From Arthrobacter sp. AQ5-06 (GTDB lineage Bacteria; Actinomycetota; Actinomycetes; Actinomycetales; Micrococcaceae), in contig NZ_QMKP01000001.1 of assembly GCF_003287955.1 (NCBI RefSeq), positions 62,001-126,000 on the forward strand: 64,000 nt of DNA, written 5' to 3'. Below, in pieces: positions 17,518 to 26,231 of this stretch. Position 1 is the stretch's first letter, and every line of letters starts with the position of its first letter. The position numbers and the translations under genes are program-made. The notes beneath the pieces were generated by a model, which had not been told where the DNA came from, searched no databases, and was given only the letters and a program-made list of their open reading frames with translations.

Positions 17518-17578
17518 CGCGAACTGGCAGCTAATGACCCCAAATCCCTGATTTGTCGTCATCAGCTGCCAGTTCGCG
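17518..17578. repeat. Palindromic repeat, copy 1
   Basis: 21-nt arms (17518-17538/17558-17578) match at all but one position, with a 19-nt spacer that itself contains CAAAT/ATTTG. The arm core GAACTGGCAGCT recurs in both arms of the copy at 18580-18638. This copy lies 27 nt after glpX, 66 nt before the AbiEi-like gene, and could also terminate glpX. Confidence 0.85.
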
Positions 17579-17643
17579 TATCAGCAGGTAACTCAGCCTG
17601 TGGATAACGAAAACCGCCAGCCGAAATCGGTCCACAATGGAGC

Positions 17644-18594
17644 ATGTCCCGGACGCCCATGCCTCCTCAGCTCCCGCACGGATCATTTCTTGTTGCCGAT
17701 GCAGAGGCCCTGGGCCTCACTCGGAGACAGCTGAGCCGGGAGGGCATATTCACGCCCTCGCGCGGCATTAGACTGCCGCTGGGCAGCACCGGAAGTGTCG
17801 CAGAAAACATCCGCGCCTACAGCCGCCTTGACCCCAGTTGCGTCCTGACGCACTCCACCAGCGCAAGAATTTGCGGTATATGCCTGCCGGCGTGGCTGGA
17901 GCAGGACTGGAAGATCCACATTGCCCGCCCGGCAAACGGCTGCAAGCCGCGCCGCAGGAACGTTGTGGGTCACCAATTGTCGTTCAAGTCCGGCGAGGTC
18001 ATATCGTTCGACGGAGTTCGGCTCACGTCAGCTGCTCGTACCTGGCTCGACCTGGCCACAATGCTGAACCTCAACGACCTTGTCGCGGCCGGTGACTCCG
18101 TTGTCGTCAGCCATGGAGATGACTTCCCGATGCAACGGAAGCCGCTGGCAACCGTGGCCGACCTGAGGCACATGGTGGGTCAGCATCCGGGAATGCGCGG
18201 GGTGAAAACGGCGCGGTTAGCCTTGGATCTGATCAGGGTTGGAGCAGACTCGGCACCCGAAAGCCTGATGCGGCTGGCACTGGTACAGGCGGGACTTCCC
18301 GAACCGACATTGAATGTTGTGCTCCGCAACGGGCTGGGTCACCCCGTGGTTTGGCCGGACGCTGCCTATCCGGATTATCGGATCGCACTGCAATATGACG
18401 GCGCCCACCACAGTGAACCTGACCAGCACCGCCGCGACATCAAGCGGCAGAGCCTGACTGAAAGTCTGGGCTGGCGAGAAATCCGTGTCCAGAAAAGTGA
18501 CCTAGAGGGGGAACTGCCCTTCGTCGTCGAAAAGGTACGGGCGGTCCTGAGCGGTTCGTCGGCCCGGACCGGGTGGGAACGAACTGGCAGCTGA
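17644..18594 (+). CDS. AbiEi-type wHTH plus DUF559 (Vsr-like) nuclease-fold protein
   Basis: 316 residues. Residues about 10-50 (ADAEALGLTRRQLSREGIF, ending SRGIRLP) are the winged-helix of AbiEi-type antitoxins. The C-terminal domain (about 205-300) matches DUF559 of the PD-(D/E)xK/Vsr superfamily: an early E in APESLMRLA, then AAYPDYRIALQYDGAHH, and DIKRQSLTESLGWREIRV. In most DUF559 members the beta strand reads IE-x-DG; here it is LQYDG, so one acidic position is Gln. No AbiEii toxin neighbours it. Two copies of one palindromic repeat flank it, and its last codons and TGA lie inside the downstream copy. Function is not established. Confidence 0.72.
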   Translation: MSRTPMPPQLPHGSFLVADAEALGLTRRQLSREGIFTPSRGIRLPLGSTGSVAENIRAYSRLDPSCVLTHSTSARICGICLPAWLEQDWKIHIARPANGCKPRRRNVVGHQLSFKSGEVISFDGVRLTSAARTWLDLATMLNLNDLVAAGDSVVVSHGDDFPMQRKPLATVADLRHMVGQHPGMRGVKTARLALDLIRVGADSAPESLMRLALVQAGLPEPTLNVVLRNGLGHPVVWPDAAYPDYRIALQYDGAHHSEPDQHRRDIKRQSLTESLGWREIRVQKSDLEGELPFVVEKVRAVLSGSSARTGWERTGS

Positions 18595-18638
18595 TGACCC
18601 CAAACAGCGAAATTGAGGGTATTAGCTGCCAGTTCGCG
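18580..18638. repeat. Palindromic repeat, copy 2
   Basis: Arms CGAACTGGCAGCT (18580-18592) and AGCTGCCAGTTCG (18624-18636) are exact complements, and the pairing continues imperfectly inward. The plus-strand TGA at 18592-18594 ends the AbiEi-like gene; the minus-strand TAA at 18622-18624 ends femX. Both proteins therefore finish Arg-Thr-Gly-Ser-stop. Confidence 0.85.
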
Positions 18639-19590
18639 CGGAAGGGGAGCGGAGGGCGCGGAGCCTGTCGCGCAGCTTGCGGGCCAGCTGGTAGGCGTTG
18701 TACCGGAGCTTCTTCACGGGGAGGTCCCAGGTGCCTGGGTACGCCACCTCGTGGCCGCCGAAGGACTTCTTGAAAGCGGTGAAACCTGCCCATTTGTGGT
18801 CGGGCTGGTCCGCAGGCGCAACACCCCACAGGTCTACGTGTTTCAGGCCCCGGTCCTTGGCGTCCGCCATCAGGGTCACCAGGAGCGGAATCCCTGCGCT
18901 GAGCTTGCGGTGCGAGTCGTCCAGGGCTGCGTGGGCGTACGTGCGCGTGTCCGCTGAGTCGTAGGCCAGGGCAGCGGCGATGGGTCCGCCGTGCAGCTCG
19001 GCGATAAAAAGCGTGGCAGCCCCGGCCGGCATCAGTGACGCGGCCACCTGGGTCAGGTATTCGTCGCTTTGGGGCTTGAATCCGTTGCGCCTGGCGGTCA
19101 TGTGCAGGAAGTTCAGCAGGATCCGGATGTCTGCGGGGTCCTGGGAGGTCCGGAACGTGACACCCTTTTTGTGGATGTTCCGGTACAGGTTCCTGTTGAC
19201 GGGCTTCATCGCCGCCAGGACATCCTTGAAGTCACCGTCCAGGTCCACCACCCAGCTGAGCTCGGGCTGCTGGTTGACCGGGGCGGGCTGCAGCCCGCGG
19301 CGCCGCAGCTCATCGGCCGCGGCCGGCATCTCCAGGCCGGCGGACACCGGCTCAATCCTGACAAACACAGCCCCGCACGACCGGGCCGTTGCCACCAGGG
19401 CGGCCAGGGCGCCGTCGAAGGCCTCCGCGGAGGATGCCACCGGTCCATAGGGGGCGTAGAGGACCTTGCCGGCCGGGTTTTTCTCCTCCACTGCCAGGAA
19501 GCTCCAGCCCGGGCCGGACTGCTGATGGACGGTGCGGCCCAGGGACGACTGGACGTCCGCCCAGGCGGGCGTCTGCAGGAAGTGGTCCAC
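18622..19590 (-). CDS. FemA/FemX-type peptidoglycan bridge aminoacyltransferase
   Basis: 322 residues of the FemAB family, which transfers amino acids from aminoacyl-tRNA to lipid II or the stem peptide to build interpeptide bridges. The double GNAT-like layout is visible: FLQTPAWADVQSSLGR opens the first half, KPVNRNLYRNIHKKGVTF joins the halves, and the second half holds GFKPQSDEYLTQVAASL and the late KWAGFTAFKKSFGGHEV signature. Length is short for staphylococcal Fem proteins (about 410) but normal for actinobacterial members. GTG start 3 nt after the manA stop, so the two are co-transcribed. The last four codons come from the palindromic repeat. Confidence 0.88.
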   Translation of the reverse strand: MDHFLQTPAWADVQSSLGRTVHQQSGPGWSFLAVEEKNPAGKVLYAPYGPVASSAEAFDGALAALVATARSCGAVFVRIEPVSAGLEMPAAADELRRRGLQPAPVNQQPELSWVVDLDGDFKDVLAAMKPVNRNLYRNIHKKGVTFRTSQDPADIRILLNFLHMTARRNGFKPQSDEYLTQVAASLMPAGAATLFIAELHGGPIAAALAYDSADTRTYAHAALDDSHRKLSAGIPLLVTLMADAKDRGLKHVDLWGVAPADQPDHKWAGFTAFKKSFGGHEVAYPGTWDLPVKKLRYNAYQLARKLRDRLRALRSPSARTGS

Positions 19591-19593
19591 GGC

Positions 19594-20844
19594 TCAGGCC
19601 TTCAAGGACGTGGTCACGGCGAAGGCAATCGCCGGTGATTCGGCACCGGCCACCGGGTGCACGTTGACCGGTGCTTCCGCGGCGGGCAGGAAAGCGCTGC
19701 CACCGCGCGCCAGGTGCAGGTCGCCCTTGGGCGAGTCGAGATACACCGATCCGGCAACGACAATGACGACGGCGGCGCCCGCCTGGGCCAGTGGGACCGG
19801 CTCCGCGCCGGGGGCCAGTTCGATACGCTGAAGCTGGAACTCCCGGAAGGGCGGCTGGTAGAGCTCCTGGCCAAAGCCGGAGAATTCCGGCGTGAGCATC
19901 GGCACCGCCACCGGCCGGAATTCGATGGTCCGCAGCAGCTCCGGCACATCGATGTACTTCGGAGTCAGCCCGCCGCGGAGCACGTTGTCCGAGGACGCCA
20001 TGACTTCGACACCCATGCCGTGCAGGTACGCGTGCACGTTGCCGGCCGGGAGGTAGACGGCTTCGCCGGGGGCCAGCGAAATCCTGTTCAGGAGCAACGA
20101 AATCAGAACGCCCGGATCGCCCGGGTACTTCTCGTTGAGGCTGATGACTGTGGACAGTTCCGCCTGGAACGGTGCCAGCGGAGCGCCGGAGATCAGGGCG
20201 GCCGCCACCATCGCTGTTGTGTGGGAGACGTCTTCGCCGCCCTTGATCAGTCGCTCGAAGGCGCTCCTGAGTCCCGCACCCTCGTCCGGGTTTTCCAGGA
20301 CCTTGAGCAGCTCAACCAGCAGGGGCGGGATCTCGGTGTCCACCAGGTCGAAGCAGGCGGCGAGGTGGAGCAGGATCTTCCGGGTTGCAGCCGGCGCCCG
20401 GAACCCGCATAACGCTTCGAAGGGCGTCAGCGCGAAGATCATTTCGGGCTTGTGGTTGTCATCGCGGTAGTTGCGGTGATCGGCATCGGGCGCAATGCCT
20501 TCAGCATTTTCACGGGCGAATCCTGCTTTGGCCTGTTCGATGCTGGGATGGACCTGAAGCGACAACGGCAGGGCGGCAGCAAGGATCTTGGTCAGGAAAG
20601 GGAGCCGCGGGCCAAACTCGGCCACACATTCGCTGCCCAGGAAATGTTCCGGATCTTCGGCAATCAAGGCATCCAGCGGTCCCACGGAGCCGTCTGCCCG
20701 GCGGGCCATTGAAGGGGCCCCGGGGTGGGCGCCGATCCAGAGTTCCGCTTCCGCACGGCCGGACTCCGGGCGTCCCAGCAGCCCGGCGATGGCGGTTGTG
20801 GATCCCCAGGCGTAGTCGCGGATGACGTTTTCAATTTCGTACAC
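19594..20844 (-). CDS. manA: Mannose-6-phosphate isomerase, class I
   Basis: 416 residues of the type I PMI cupin family. It converts fructose 6-phosphate and mannose 6-phosphate, feeding GDP-mannose for glycans. It begins IENVIRDYAWGSTTAI, the usual N-terminal motif. Zinc-site segments are LSLQVHPSIEQA, the DDNHKPEMIFAL motif and the late YLPAGNVHAYLHGMGVE. The gene leads a two-gene unit with femX. In mycobacteria manA lies near whiB2 and a phosphomannomutase gene; here the phosphomannomutase is not in the window. The protein mannosyltransferase at 40.6 kb is one downstream consumer of the product. Confidence 0.95.
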   Translation of the reverse strand: MYEIENVIRDYAWGSTTAIAGLLGRPESGRAEAELWIGAHPGAPSMARRADGSVGPLDALIAEDPEHFLGSECVAEFGPRLPFLTKILAAALPLSLQVHPSIEQAKAGFARENAEGIAPDADHRNYRDDNHKPEMIFALTPFEALCGFRAPAATRKILLHLAACFDLVDTEIPPLLVELLKVLENPDEGAGLRSAFERLIKGGEDVSHTTAMVAAALISGAPLAPFQAELSTVISLNEKYPGDPGVLISLLLNRISLAPGEAVYLPAGNVHAYLHGMGVEVMASSDNVLRGGLTPKYIDVPELLRTIEFRPVAVPMLTPEFSGFGQELYQPPFREFQLQRIELAPGAEPVPLAQAGAAVVIVVAGSVYLDSPKGDLHLARGGSAFLPAAEAPVNVHPVAGAESPAIAFAVTTSLKA

Positions 20845-20930
20845 AGCCGGTGTCCGTTCTTGGTCTTGAGGTCTACGTAGGCTTCAGTCAGGTGCTGCGG
20901 CCGGGTTTTCCGGGCGAAGGCGCAGCGGGC

Positions 20931-22580
20931 CTAGAGCGGCGCGCATTGGCCGTTGGTAGCCACCAGTTCACGCAGCGCCTGTTCGTTGCCTTCGCTCTTG
21001 AGCTGGTTCAGCATCGCCTCGGTGATCGGCTCGCCGTCGGGCGTTGTGGTCACCGGAGTGAAGTCCGACGACGGCGGGGCAGTCTGCGCGCCGGCTCCAC
21101 CGGCTGCCGGGAACGCTGCCATGGGCAACTGCGCGGACGCCTGCAGCCGTCCGCCGGCACCGGCGGGCTCCACAAGGCCGTCGACGGGCGCGGCAGCCTG
21201 CGGTGCCGATGCGGAGGCCAGCAGCTGGTCCACTTTGTCGTGAATGATGTCAAAGTCGGGCACGGTGGAGAAGGACGCGTCAAAATCGGGTGGCCCGATG
21301 GTCAGCCGTTTGACCTCCTGGCCCTTGGCCTTCATGGCGAGATCCACGAAACTGCCCAGCTGTGAGGAGGAGATGTTTGAGTCCACAACCTTGGTGCCCG
21401 CACTGGCGATGTCCTCAAATTTTGCGAGCAGAGTTGCCGGGTCCAGCTGTTTGAGCATGGCCTGCTGAACGCATTGCTGCCGCTGGATCCGGGCGTAGTC
21501 GTCGACGAATTCGCGGGAGCGTCCATACCAGAGCGCGTGAAAGCCATCAAGGTGCTGGTCACCGGCGGCGATCCACCCGAGCGGCTTGCCATGGATGCCG
21601 TTGGCTTCGTCGATCATGTCCCCGCTCATGGGCACCCAGCCGCCGGCCTTGATCCGGATTCCACCCATGGCATCGATCAGTTTGGCGAAGCCGTCCATGT
21701 CCACCAGAACGTAGGCCTGGACTGTGATCCCGAGGGTTCCCGACACTGCTTCAAGAGTGGCTTGGGCGCCGGGGTCGGCGACGCCCGGATACAGGTCCGC
21801 GTGCTCGTTGGTCACTTCGGTGTTGATGGCGTTGATGAGACACGCGTCGCCGCAATCGTAGCCGTCCGGGTAGACCTGGCGCATGGGCGAGCCTTCGCTG
21901 AACTGGGCGTTCTGCAGGTTGCGCGGCACGGAGATGATGGCTGTCTGGCCGGTCTTGGCGTCCACGCTGAGTACGGACAGGCTGTCCGGGCGCCTGCCAG
22001 TGCGGTCGTCGCCGGCGTCACCTCCCATCATCAGGAAGTTGTAGCGGCCGTCCACGGGATCGATCGATGGTCCCGCCGCGAAGATGCTGCCGATGGCGTT
22101 GCGGCCCACGTTCAGCAGGTACGCGGCATACCCAAGGGTGCCGCTGCTCAGAACCAGGGCAAGGACAAGGGCAATGCCGACGGCGGGACGCGCCGCCGGT
22201 GCCAGCAGGACGGGGCGGATCAGCCGGAGTGTGTTGACGAACAGGAACGCCCATCCGAGTGCCAGTGCCACCAGGACCAGGATGATCACCAACGAGGCAA
22301 ACTGATTGGTGATGATGTTGATCAGGAGCGACCGGTTCACGGCCAGCAGCAGCAGGGCGACCGCCAGCAAAGCCCAGGCGCTCAGGGTGACGCGCAGGGC
22401 AATACGGCCGAGCGTGCGGTCGCCGGCCACAATTTGGGCGCTGCCGGGCACGAGGAGGGTCATCAGGACCAAGGCAAAGCCCCGTTTGGTCCGGACGGGC
22501 ACGGAGGCGCTAGACGGATACCGGACAGGATCAGTCATGACCGTGCCGGTTGCTGGCTGCTGCGGTTCGCTTCTGGACAT
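20931..22580 (-). CDS. LytR-CpsA-Psr (LCP) family ligase
   Basis: 549 residues. A short tail precedes a membrane region of about four helices (residues 30-160), larger than the single anchor of classic LCP proteins. The LCP domain starts near 185 with NFLMMGGDAGDDRTGRRPD, where the Asp and Arg residues bind the polyprenyl diphosphate, followed by ISVPRNLQN, DMDGFAKLIDAMGGI, then DGFHALWYGRSREF with its Arg pair. A Pro/Ala-rich linker leads to a C-terminal tail. LCP enzymes attach teichoic acids or arabinogalactan-type polymers to peptidoglycan. ATG 22580 has AAGGA upstream, 10 nt after the purE stop. Related to Rv3267 by context. Confidence 0.9.
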   Translation of the reverse strand: MSRSEPQQPATGTVMTDPVRYPSSASVPVRTKRGFALVLMTLLVPGSAQIVAGDRTLGRIALRVTLSAWALLAVALLLLAVNRSLLINIITNQFASLVIILVLVALALGWAFLFVNTLRLIRPVLLAPAARPAVGIALVLALVLSSGTLGYAAYLLNVGRNAIGSIFAAGPSIDPVDGRYNFLMMGGDAGDDRTGRRPDSLSVLSVDAKTGQTAIISVPRNLQNAQFSEGSPMRQVYPDGYDCGDACLINAINTEVTNEHADLYPGVADPGAQATLEAVSGTLGITVQAYVLVDMDGFAKLIDAMGGIRIKAGGWVPMSGDMIDEANGIHGKPLGWIAAGDQHLDGFHALWYGRSREFVDDYARIQRQQCVQQAMLKQLDPATLLAKFEDIASAGTKVVDSNISSSQLGSFVDLAMKAKGQEVKRLTIGPPDFDASFSTVPDFDIIHDKVDQLLASASAPQAAAPVDGLVEPAGAGGRLQASAQLPMAAFPAAGGAGAQTAPPSSDFTPVTTTPDGEPITEAMLNQLKSEGNEQALRELVATNGQCAPL

Positions 22581-22590
22581 GTCCGGTTCC

Positions 22591-23172
22591 TTAACGGCTG
22601 CCCCGGAGAACACCATTGCCGTCGGCGAAGACTTCGCTGACTTTCTGCCTGAGGTTGGCTCCCTTGCGGGTGGCGACGTCGTTGAGTTCCTGGGCGAAGA
22701 CCAGGAGGTCGGCGCGAAGCGAGGCTGCCAGCTCGTCCGTACCCGACGCGAGGATCCGGACTGCAAGCAGGCCTGCGTTCCGGGCACCGGCAATGGACAC
22801 GGTGGCTACGGGAACGCCGGCCGGCATTTGCACGATGGAGAGGAGGGAATCCATGCCGTCCAGGGTCTTCAGCGGGACCGGGACGCCAATGACGGGCAGG
22901 GGCGTCACGCTCGCCAGCATGCCGGGAAGGTGGGCAGCTCCGCCGGCGCCCGCGATGATGACCCGCAGCCCGCGCTCGTGGGCGGTCTGGCCGTACCGGA
23001 TCATTTCGGTGGGCATCCGGTGAGCGGAGACCACATCGGCTTCAAAGGAGATCCCGAACTCAGCCAATGCATCCGCGGCGGCCTCCATGACCGGCCAATC
23101 CGAGTCTGAGCCCATGACCAGCCCAACGACGGGACGGGGGCCGGTGCTGCCGGTGGTGGATTCGGTGGTCAT
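22591..23172 (-). CDS. purE: N5-carboxyaminoimidazole ribonucleotide mutase
   Basis: 193 residues. It moves the carboxyl group from N5-CAIR to C4 to give CAIR in purine synthesis. The PurE class I motifs are [13 protein letters not shown] near the N-terminus, SAHRMPTEM with the catalytic His, and the [12 protein letters not shown] loop. The ATG overlaps the purK stop by 4 nt (ATGA), so it is translationally coupled to the partner that makes its substrate. Confidence 0.96.
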   Translation of the reverse strand: MTTESTTGSTGPRPVVGLVMGSDSDWPVMEAAADALAEFGISFEADVVSAHRMPTEMIRYGQTAHERGLRVIIAGAGGAAHLPGMLASVTPLPVIGVPVPLKTLDGMDSLLSIVQMPAGVPVATVSIAGARNAGLLAVRILASGTDELAASLRADLLVFAQELNDVATRKGANLRQKVSEVFADGNGVLRGSR

Positions 23173-24365
23173 GCGTTCTCCTCGGAAATCCGTGCTGATT
23201 CTTCGGTGGGAACCCGGCCGTCGCGGATGATGGCCGCCACACGGGTTGCCCGTTGCCGGACCGAGTCCACGTCATCTGTGGAGGTCCCTACCAGGTTGAC
23301 ATGGCCAATCTTGCGTCCGGGACGCACTGATTTGCCGTAGCAGTGGACCTTGGCGGCCGGCTCGCTGGCAAGGGCGGCCGGGTAGGCGGAAAACAGATCC
23401 TGGTTGTCGCCGCCGAGGAAGTTCTTCATGACCACTACCGGGCCCAGGATGTCGGTGGCACCCAGCGGCAGGTCCAGGACCGCCCGCAGGTGCTGCTCAA
23501 ACTGACTGGTAACCGAACCGTCTTGGGTCCAGTGGCCGGTGTTGTGGGGACGCATGGCGAGTTCGTTGATAAGGAAGCCGACGCCGGAGCCCGGCGTTTC
23601 AAAGAGTTCCGCCGCCATCACTCCGGTGACGCCCAGTTCCGTGGCGACGCGCAGTGCCGCGTCTTCCGCGGCCGCGGCGACCTCGAGGGGGATGTCCAGG
23701 GCAGGGGCAATGACTTCGTCGCAGACGCCATCCACCTGGATGGTGTGCACCACCGGCCAGGCCCTCGCTTCGCCGCCCGGGGTCCGCGCCACTAGCGCGG
23801 ACAGTTCGCGGCTGAACTCAACTTTGGCTTCGGCGAGGAGCGGGCTCATGGCCTCGAACCACGGAGCAGCCTCTTCGGCACCGTCGGCGGAGTCGATGAT
23901 CCGTACGCCCTTGCCGTCGTAGCCGCCGCGGGGCATCTTGAGGACAACGGGCCAGCCGGTTTCTTCGCCGAATCTGACGAGCGCTGCGACGTCAGCGACG
24001 GCGGCCCAGGTGGGGTTTGGGAGTCCCAGGCTGTCAATGGCAGCCCTCATCACCAGTTTGTCCTGTGCATTGACCAGGGCGTCTGGACCGGGCTGGACAT
24101 TCACACCGGCGGCCAAAAGCGCACGGAGGTGGTCCGCGGGGACGTGTTCGTGGTCGAACGTCATGACATCCAGGCCGTCCGCGAAGTCGAGGAGTGTCTG
24201 GAGGTCCTTGTAGTCACCCACAGGTGAAGTGGATACAGCCGACACGGCTGAAACGTCCTCCGCCTCAGCCAGGACACGGAGTTCAAAGCCAAGGGCGGTA
24301 GCGGCCGGGGCCATCATGCGCGCGAGTTGGCCGCCGCCAACCACGCCGATTACTGGAAAAGTCAC
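23169..24365 (-). CDS. purK: N5-carboxyaminoimidazole ribonucleotide synthase
   Basis: 398 residues with the ATP-grasp fold. It carboxylates AIR at N5 using ATP and bicarbonate. The N-terminal domain begins [14 protein letters not shown]; the central ATP-binding part holds [13 protein letters not shown], and the late segment is [15 protein letters not shown]. The frame is open to 24743, but the GTG at 24365 gives the standard N-terminus and has TAGGCT 7 nt upstream on the minus strand. It heads the purK-purE-LCP run. Confidence 0.95.
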   Translation of the reverse strand: MTFPVIGVVGGGQLARMMAPAATALGFELRVLAEAEDVSAVSAVSTSPVGDYKDLQTLLDFADGLDVMTFDHEHVPADHLRALLAAGVNVQPGPDALVNAQDKLVMRAAIDSLGLPNPTWAAVADVAALVRFGEETGWPVVLKMPRGGYDGKGVRIIDSADGAEEAAPWFEAMSPLLAEAKVEFSRELSALVARTPGGEARAWPVVHTIQVDGVCDEVIAPALDIPLEVAAAAEDAALRVATELGVTGVMAAELFETPGSGVGFLINELAMRPHNTGHWTQDGSVTSQFEQHLRAVLDLPLGATDILGPVVVMKNFLGGDNQDLFSAYPAALASEPAAKVHCYGKSVRPGRKIGHVNLVGTSTDDVDSVRQRATRVAAIIRDGRVPTEESARISEENA

Positions 24366-24372
24366 ATGTGCC

Positions 24373-24378
24373 AGCCTA
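24373..24378 (-). promoter_or_regulatory. -10 box, purK (leaderless)
   Basis: Minus strand TAGGCT, 7 nt, GTG at 24365. Supports the short purK start. Confidence 0.5.
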
Positions 24379-24537
24379 CAGAAAAGCTCACCGGATCCGG
24401 GCTTTGGGACGTCGAGGGGCCCGCTTTTCGGGTATTTCCACTTGTACCCTGTGCTCCGCGTGGGCCGGTTCACCGATTTCGGGTCTAAAATAGACCTCTG
24501 GCCGTGTGGCCCATTGAACGGACGGCCATGGAGGGTC

Positions 24538-25113
24538 ATGTTTAGCGCACTTGCAGATCGTATCCGGGGGCTCGCCTCGCTATTTTGGCGTGAAGTGGCC
24601 AAGTTCGGAGCCGTGGGCGGTGTGGCCTTCGTCATTGACTCGGCAATCTTTATCTGGCTATTCACCGGACCGATGCACGGCAGCGAGGTCTGGGCCAAGG
24701 CCGTGGCAACCATCGTGGCAAGCATCTTCTCGTGGGTTGCCAACCGTTACTGGACGTTCCGCCACCGCAAGCAGGCCAATGTGGCCCGCGAGGCCGTGCT
24801 CTTCGCCCTCATGAACCTGGTGGGGCTCCTGATCGCCTCAGGCTGCGTCTGGTTCGCGAAGTACATTCTGGACCTGAACGACAAACCCTCGCTCTTTATT
24901 GCCGGCAGTGTGGTGGGCCTGGTCCTGGGCACCATCTTCCGCTTCTTCGCCTACCGGTTCTGGGTCTTCAACGAAGAACTGGACCAGGAGCCGGAGTTCT
25001 CACACGACCACGAGCTCATCGAGCGGCATCACCAAGAGAAGGCCGCTGCGGCCGCCGCCCAGCGCGGGGAACTGCCGGAGAGGGACTCACCGGGAAGCCG
25101 CCGGCAGCCCTGA
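24538..25113 (+). CDS. GtrA family membrane protein
   Basis: 191 residues with four transmembrane helices and a charged His/Glu-rich C-terminal tail. GtrA signatures are REVAKFGAVGGVAFVIDSA at the first helix, SWVANRYWTFRHR between helices 2 and 3, and FRFFAYRFWVFNEE after helix 4. GtrA-like proteins are thought to flip polyprenyl-linked sugars across the membrane in cell-wall glycan assembly. The ATG at 24538 has GGAGGG directly upstream; a longer frame to 24229 overlaps the purK 5' end and is not used. Counterpart of Rv3277 beside purK. Confidence 0.9.
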   Translation: MFSALADRIRGLASLFWREVAKFGAVGGVAFVIDSAIFIWLFTGPMHGSEVWAKAVATIVASIFSWVANRYWTFRHRKQANVAREAVLFALMNLVGLLIASGCVWFAKYILDLNDKPSLFIAGSVVGLVLGTIFRFFAYRFWVFNEELDQEPEFSHDHELIERHHQEKAAAAAAQRGELPERDSPGSRRQP

Positions 25114-25122
25114 CGCAGGAAG

Positions 25123-25821
25123 CTATTGGCCGTGGATGCGTTCCGCGGCCAACAGCTTGTCCGTCAGTTCCACGTCGGGGTGCGCCAGCACCACTGAGCC
25201 ACCGCTGTGCCACGCCCCGAGCGAGTTTGCCAGCGCCGGCTCCAGGCCTTCCCCGGCCGGGACCAGGAGCCTGACCCCTTCCTCGTGCGACGCAGCAAAA
25301 CCAGTGATCAGGCTTTCGTGGGCGTGCTGCTGGCCGTCTCCGGCCCGAACGGCACGGCCGGCAGCTGAAGGTTCTGTGTGCGCCATAAAGACGTCACCAT
25401 GGGAGCGCACCTCGGCGGCGTAGTCGATGACTCCGGCAGGCAAGTTACCCGGCCACCGCATCGCCAAGGCCGGCAGCGCGACGGCGATAACGGCGTCGTA
25501 CTTTCCCTCAACGGTTCCCGGCCGGTCGGTGACGAGGAGCTCCGCGTCCCCGCCGTCGAGGACTGTTTCCATGCCCAGCTGCCAGGCGGCCAGCGCCCAG
25601 ATCATCGACTTCCAGTGGGCAGGCAGGTCAAAGTTCAGCCGCATGCCGGGCTCGGCGTCGAATTCGTCCTGCAGCAGATTACTGGTTTTTGCCACCCAGT
25701 TGTCCAGCACGCGACCGGAGAGTTCCACTCGCTCGGAGTCCGGGCCGTACCAGGTCAGGCGGGGCGACGTGGCGTGGCCGGAACGCAGGGTGGTCATCAG
25801 ATTTATCGCCGGGATACTCAT
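25123..25821 (-). CDS. TIGR03089 family protein (acyl-adenylate-synthetase-like fragment)
   Basis: 232 residues. TIGR03089 proteins look like the N-terminal part of AMP-binding enzymes without the ATP and catalytic lysine motifs. Visible here are PRLTWYGPDSERVELSG, the SNLLQDEFDAEPGMRLNF strand pair and HWKSMIWALAAWQLGME. They occur mostly in Actinobacteria next to LCP and rhamnosyl-transfer genes (Rv3268 near Rv3267), and the role is unknown. Convergent with gtrA, with 9 nt between stops. Minus-strand CAAGAT lies 6 nt before the ATG. Confidence 0.85.
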   Translation of the reverse strand: MSIPAINLMTTLRSGHATSPRLTWYGPDSERVELSGRVLDNWVAKTSNLLQDEFDAEPGMRLNFDLPAHWKSMIWALAAWQLGMETVLDGGDAELLVTDRPGTVEGKYDAVIAVALPALAMRWPGNLPAGVIDYAAEVRSHGDVFMAHTEPSAAGRAVRAGDGQQHAHESLITGFAASHEEGVRLLVPAGEGLEPALANSLGAWHSGGSVVLAHPDVELTDKLLAAERIHGQ

Positions 25822-26113
25822 GGCTTTATCTTGTCACGGACCCCGTGGGGCGTCCTTGGGGGGAAGCCGCGCGCGGAGTCCCTCAAGGGCCCAGCGGGCC
25901 CGGCCATAGCTGTGATTTTACTCACAGGAGTTTCTCATCCTATTTGTCTTATGCGGGCCGGCCCTGTATTTTTGGCCGGTATTCAGCGGAAACGGGACCT
26001 TTTGGCCGCCGATGTGGACCGTCAGACGTCCGGCGCGGTGAGCCTTCGGAAAACTCCCGGGCGTGGCGTGCCAGCGATTGGCCCGGAAAGTTGATTATTA
26101 TCCCGTCCACGGC

Positions 26114-26143
26114 TTGACTCCCCACTAGTTACACACGTGTAAT
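26114..26143 (+). promoter_or_regulatory. whiB promoter
   Basis: TTGACT (26114-26119) and TGTAAT (26138-26143) with an 18-nt spacer. Confidence 0.55.
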
Positions 26144-26146
26144 TAG
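26125..26146. promoter_or_regulatory. Operator-like palindrome over whiB -10
   Basis: CTAGTTACAC-AC-GTGTAATTAG: 10-nt arms with one mismatch. It covers the spacer end and the -10 box, where a bound dimer would block or reposition polymerase. Confidence 0.5.
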
Positions 26147-26231
26147 ATATCGAAAGTCGCTGCATAAATTCAGGCACACAACCGAGTGTCCAAGGATCCA
26201 GGCAGGGACTGCAACTTTCAGGAGGGTCGCC

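Larger units (their letters stand above)
25822..26231. other. Intergenic control region upstream of whiB
   Basis: 410 bases without a gene. The right part carries the whiB promoter and a 10-bp-arm palindrome, followed by an approximately 80-nt untranslated leader with AGGAGG before the GTG. The left part is rich in GGCC stretches (for example GGGCCGGCCC at 25953-25962) but no ORF or repeat that I can support. Confidence 0.5.

Noticed and set aside
17644..18594. Complete AbiE toxin-antitoxin pair
   Set aside because: Only the AbiEi-like wHTH is present, fused to DUF559; no AbiEii nucleotidyltransferase adjoins it.
24366..24743. N-terminal extension of purK
   Set aside because: The extended frame overlaps the gtrA 5' end antisense and lies outside the PurK fold; GTG 24365 has a well-placed -10 box.
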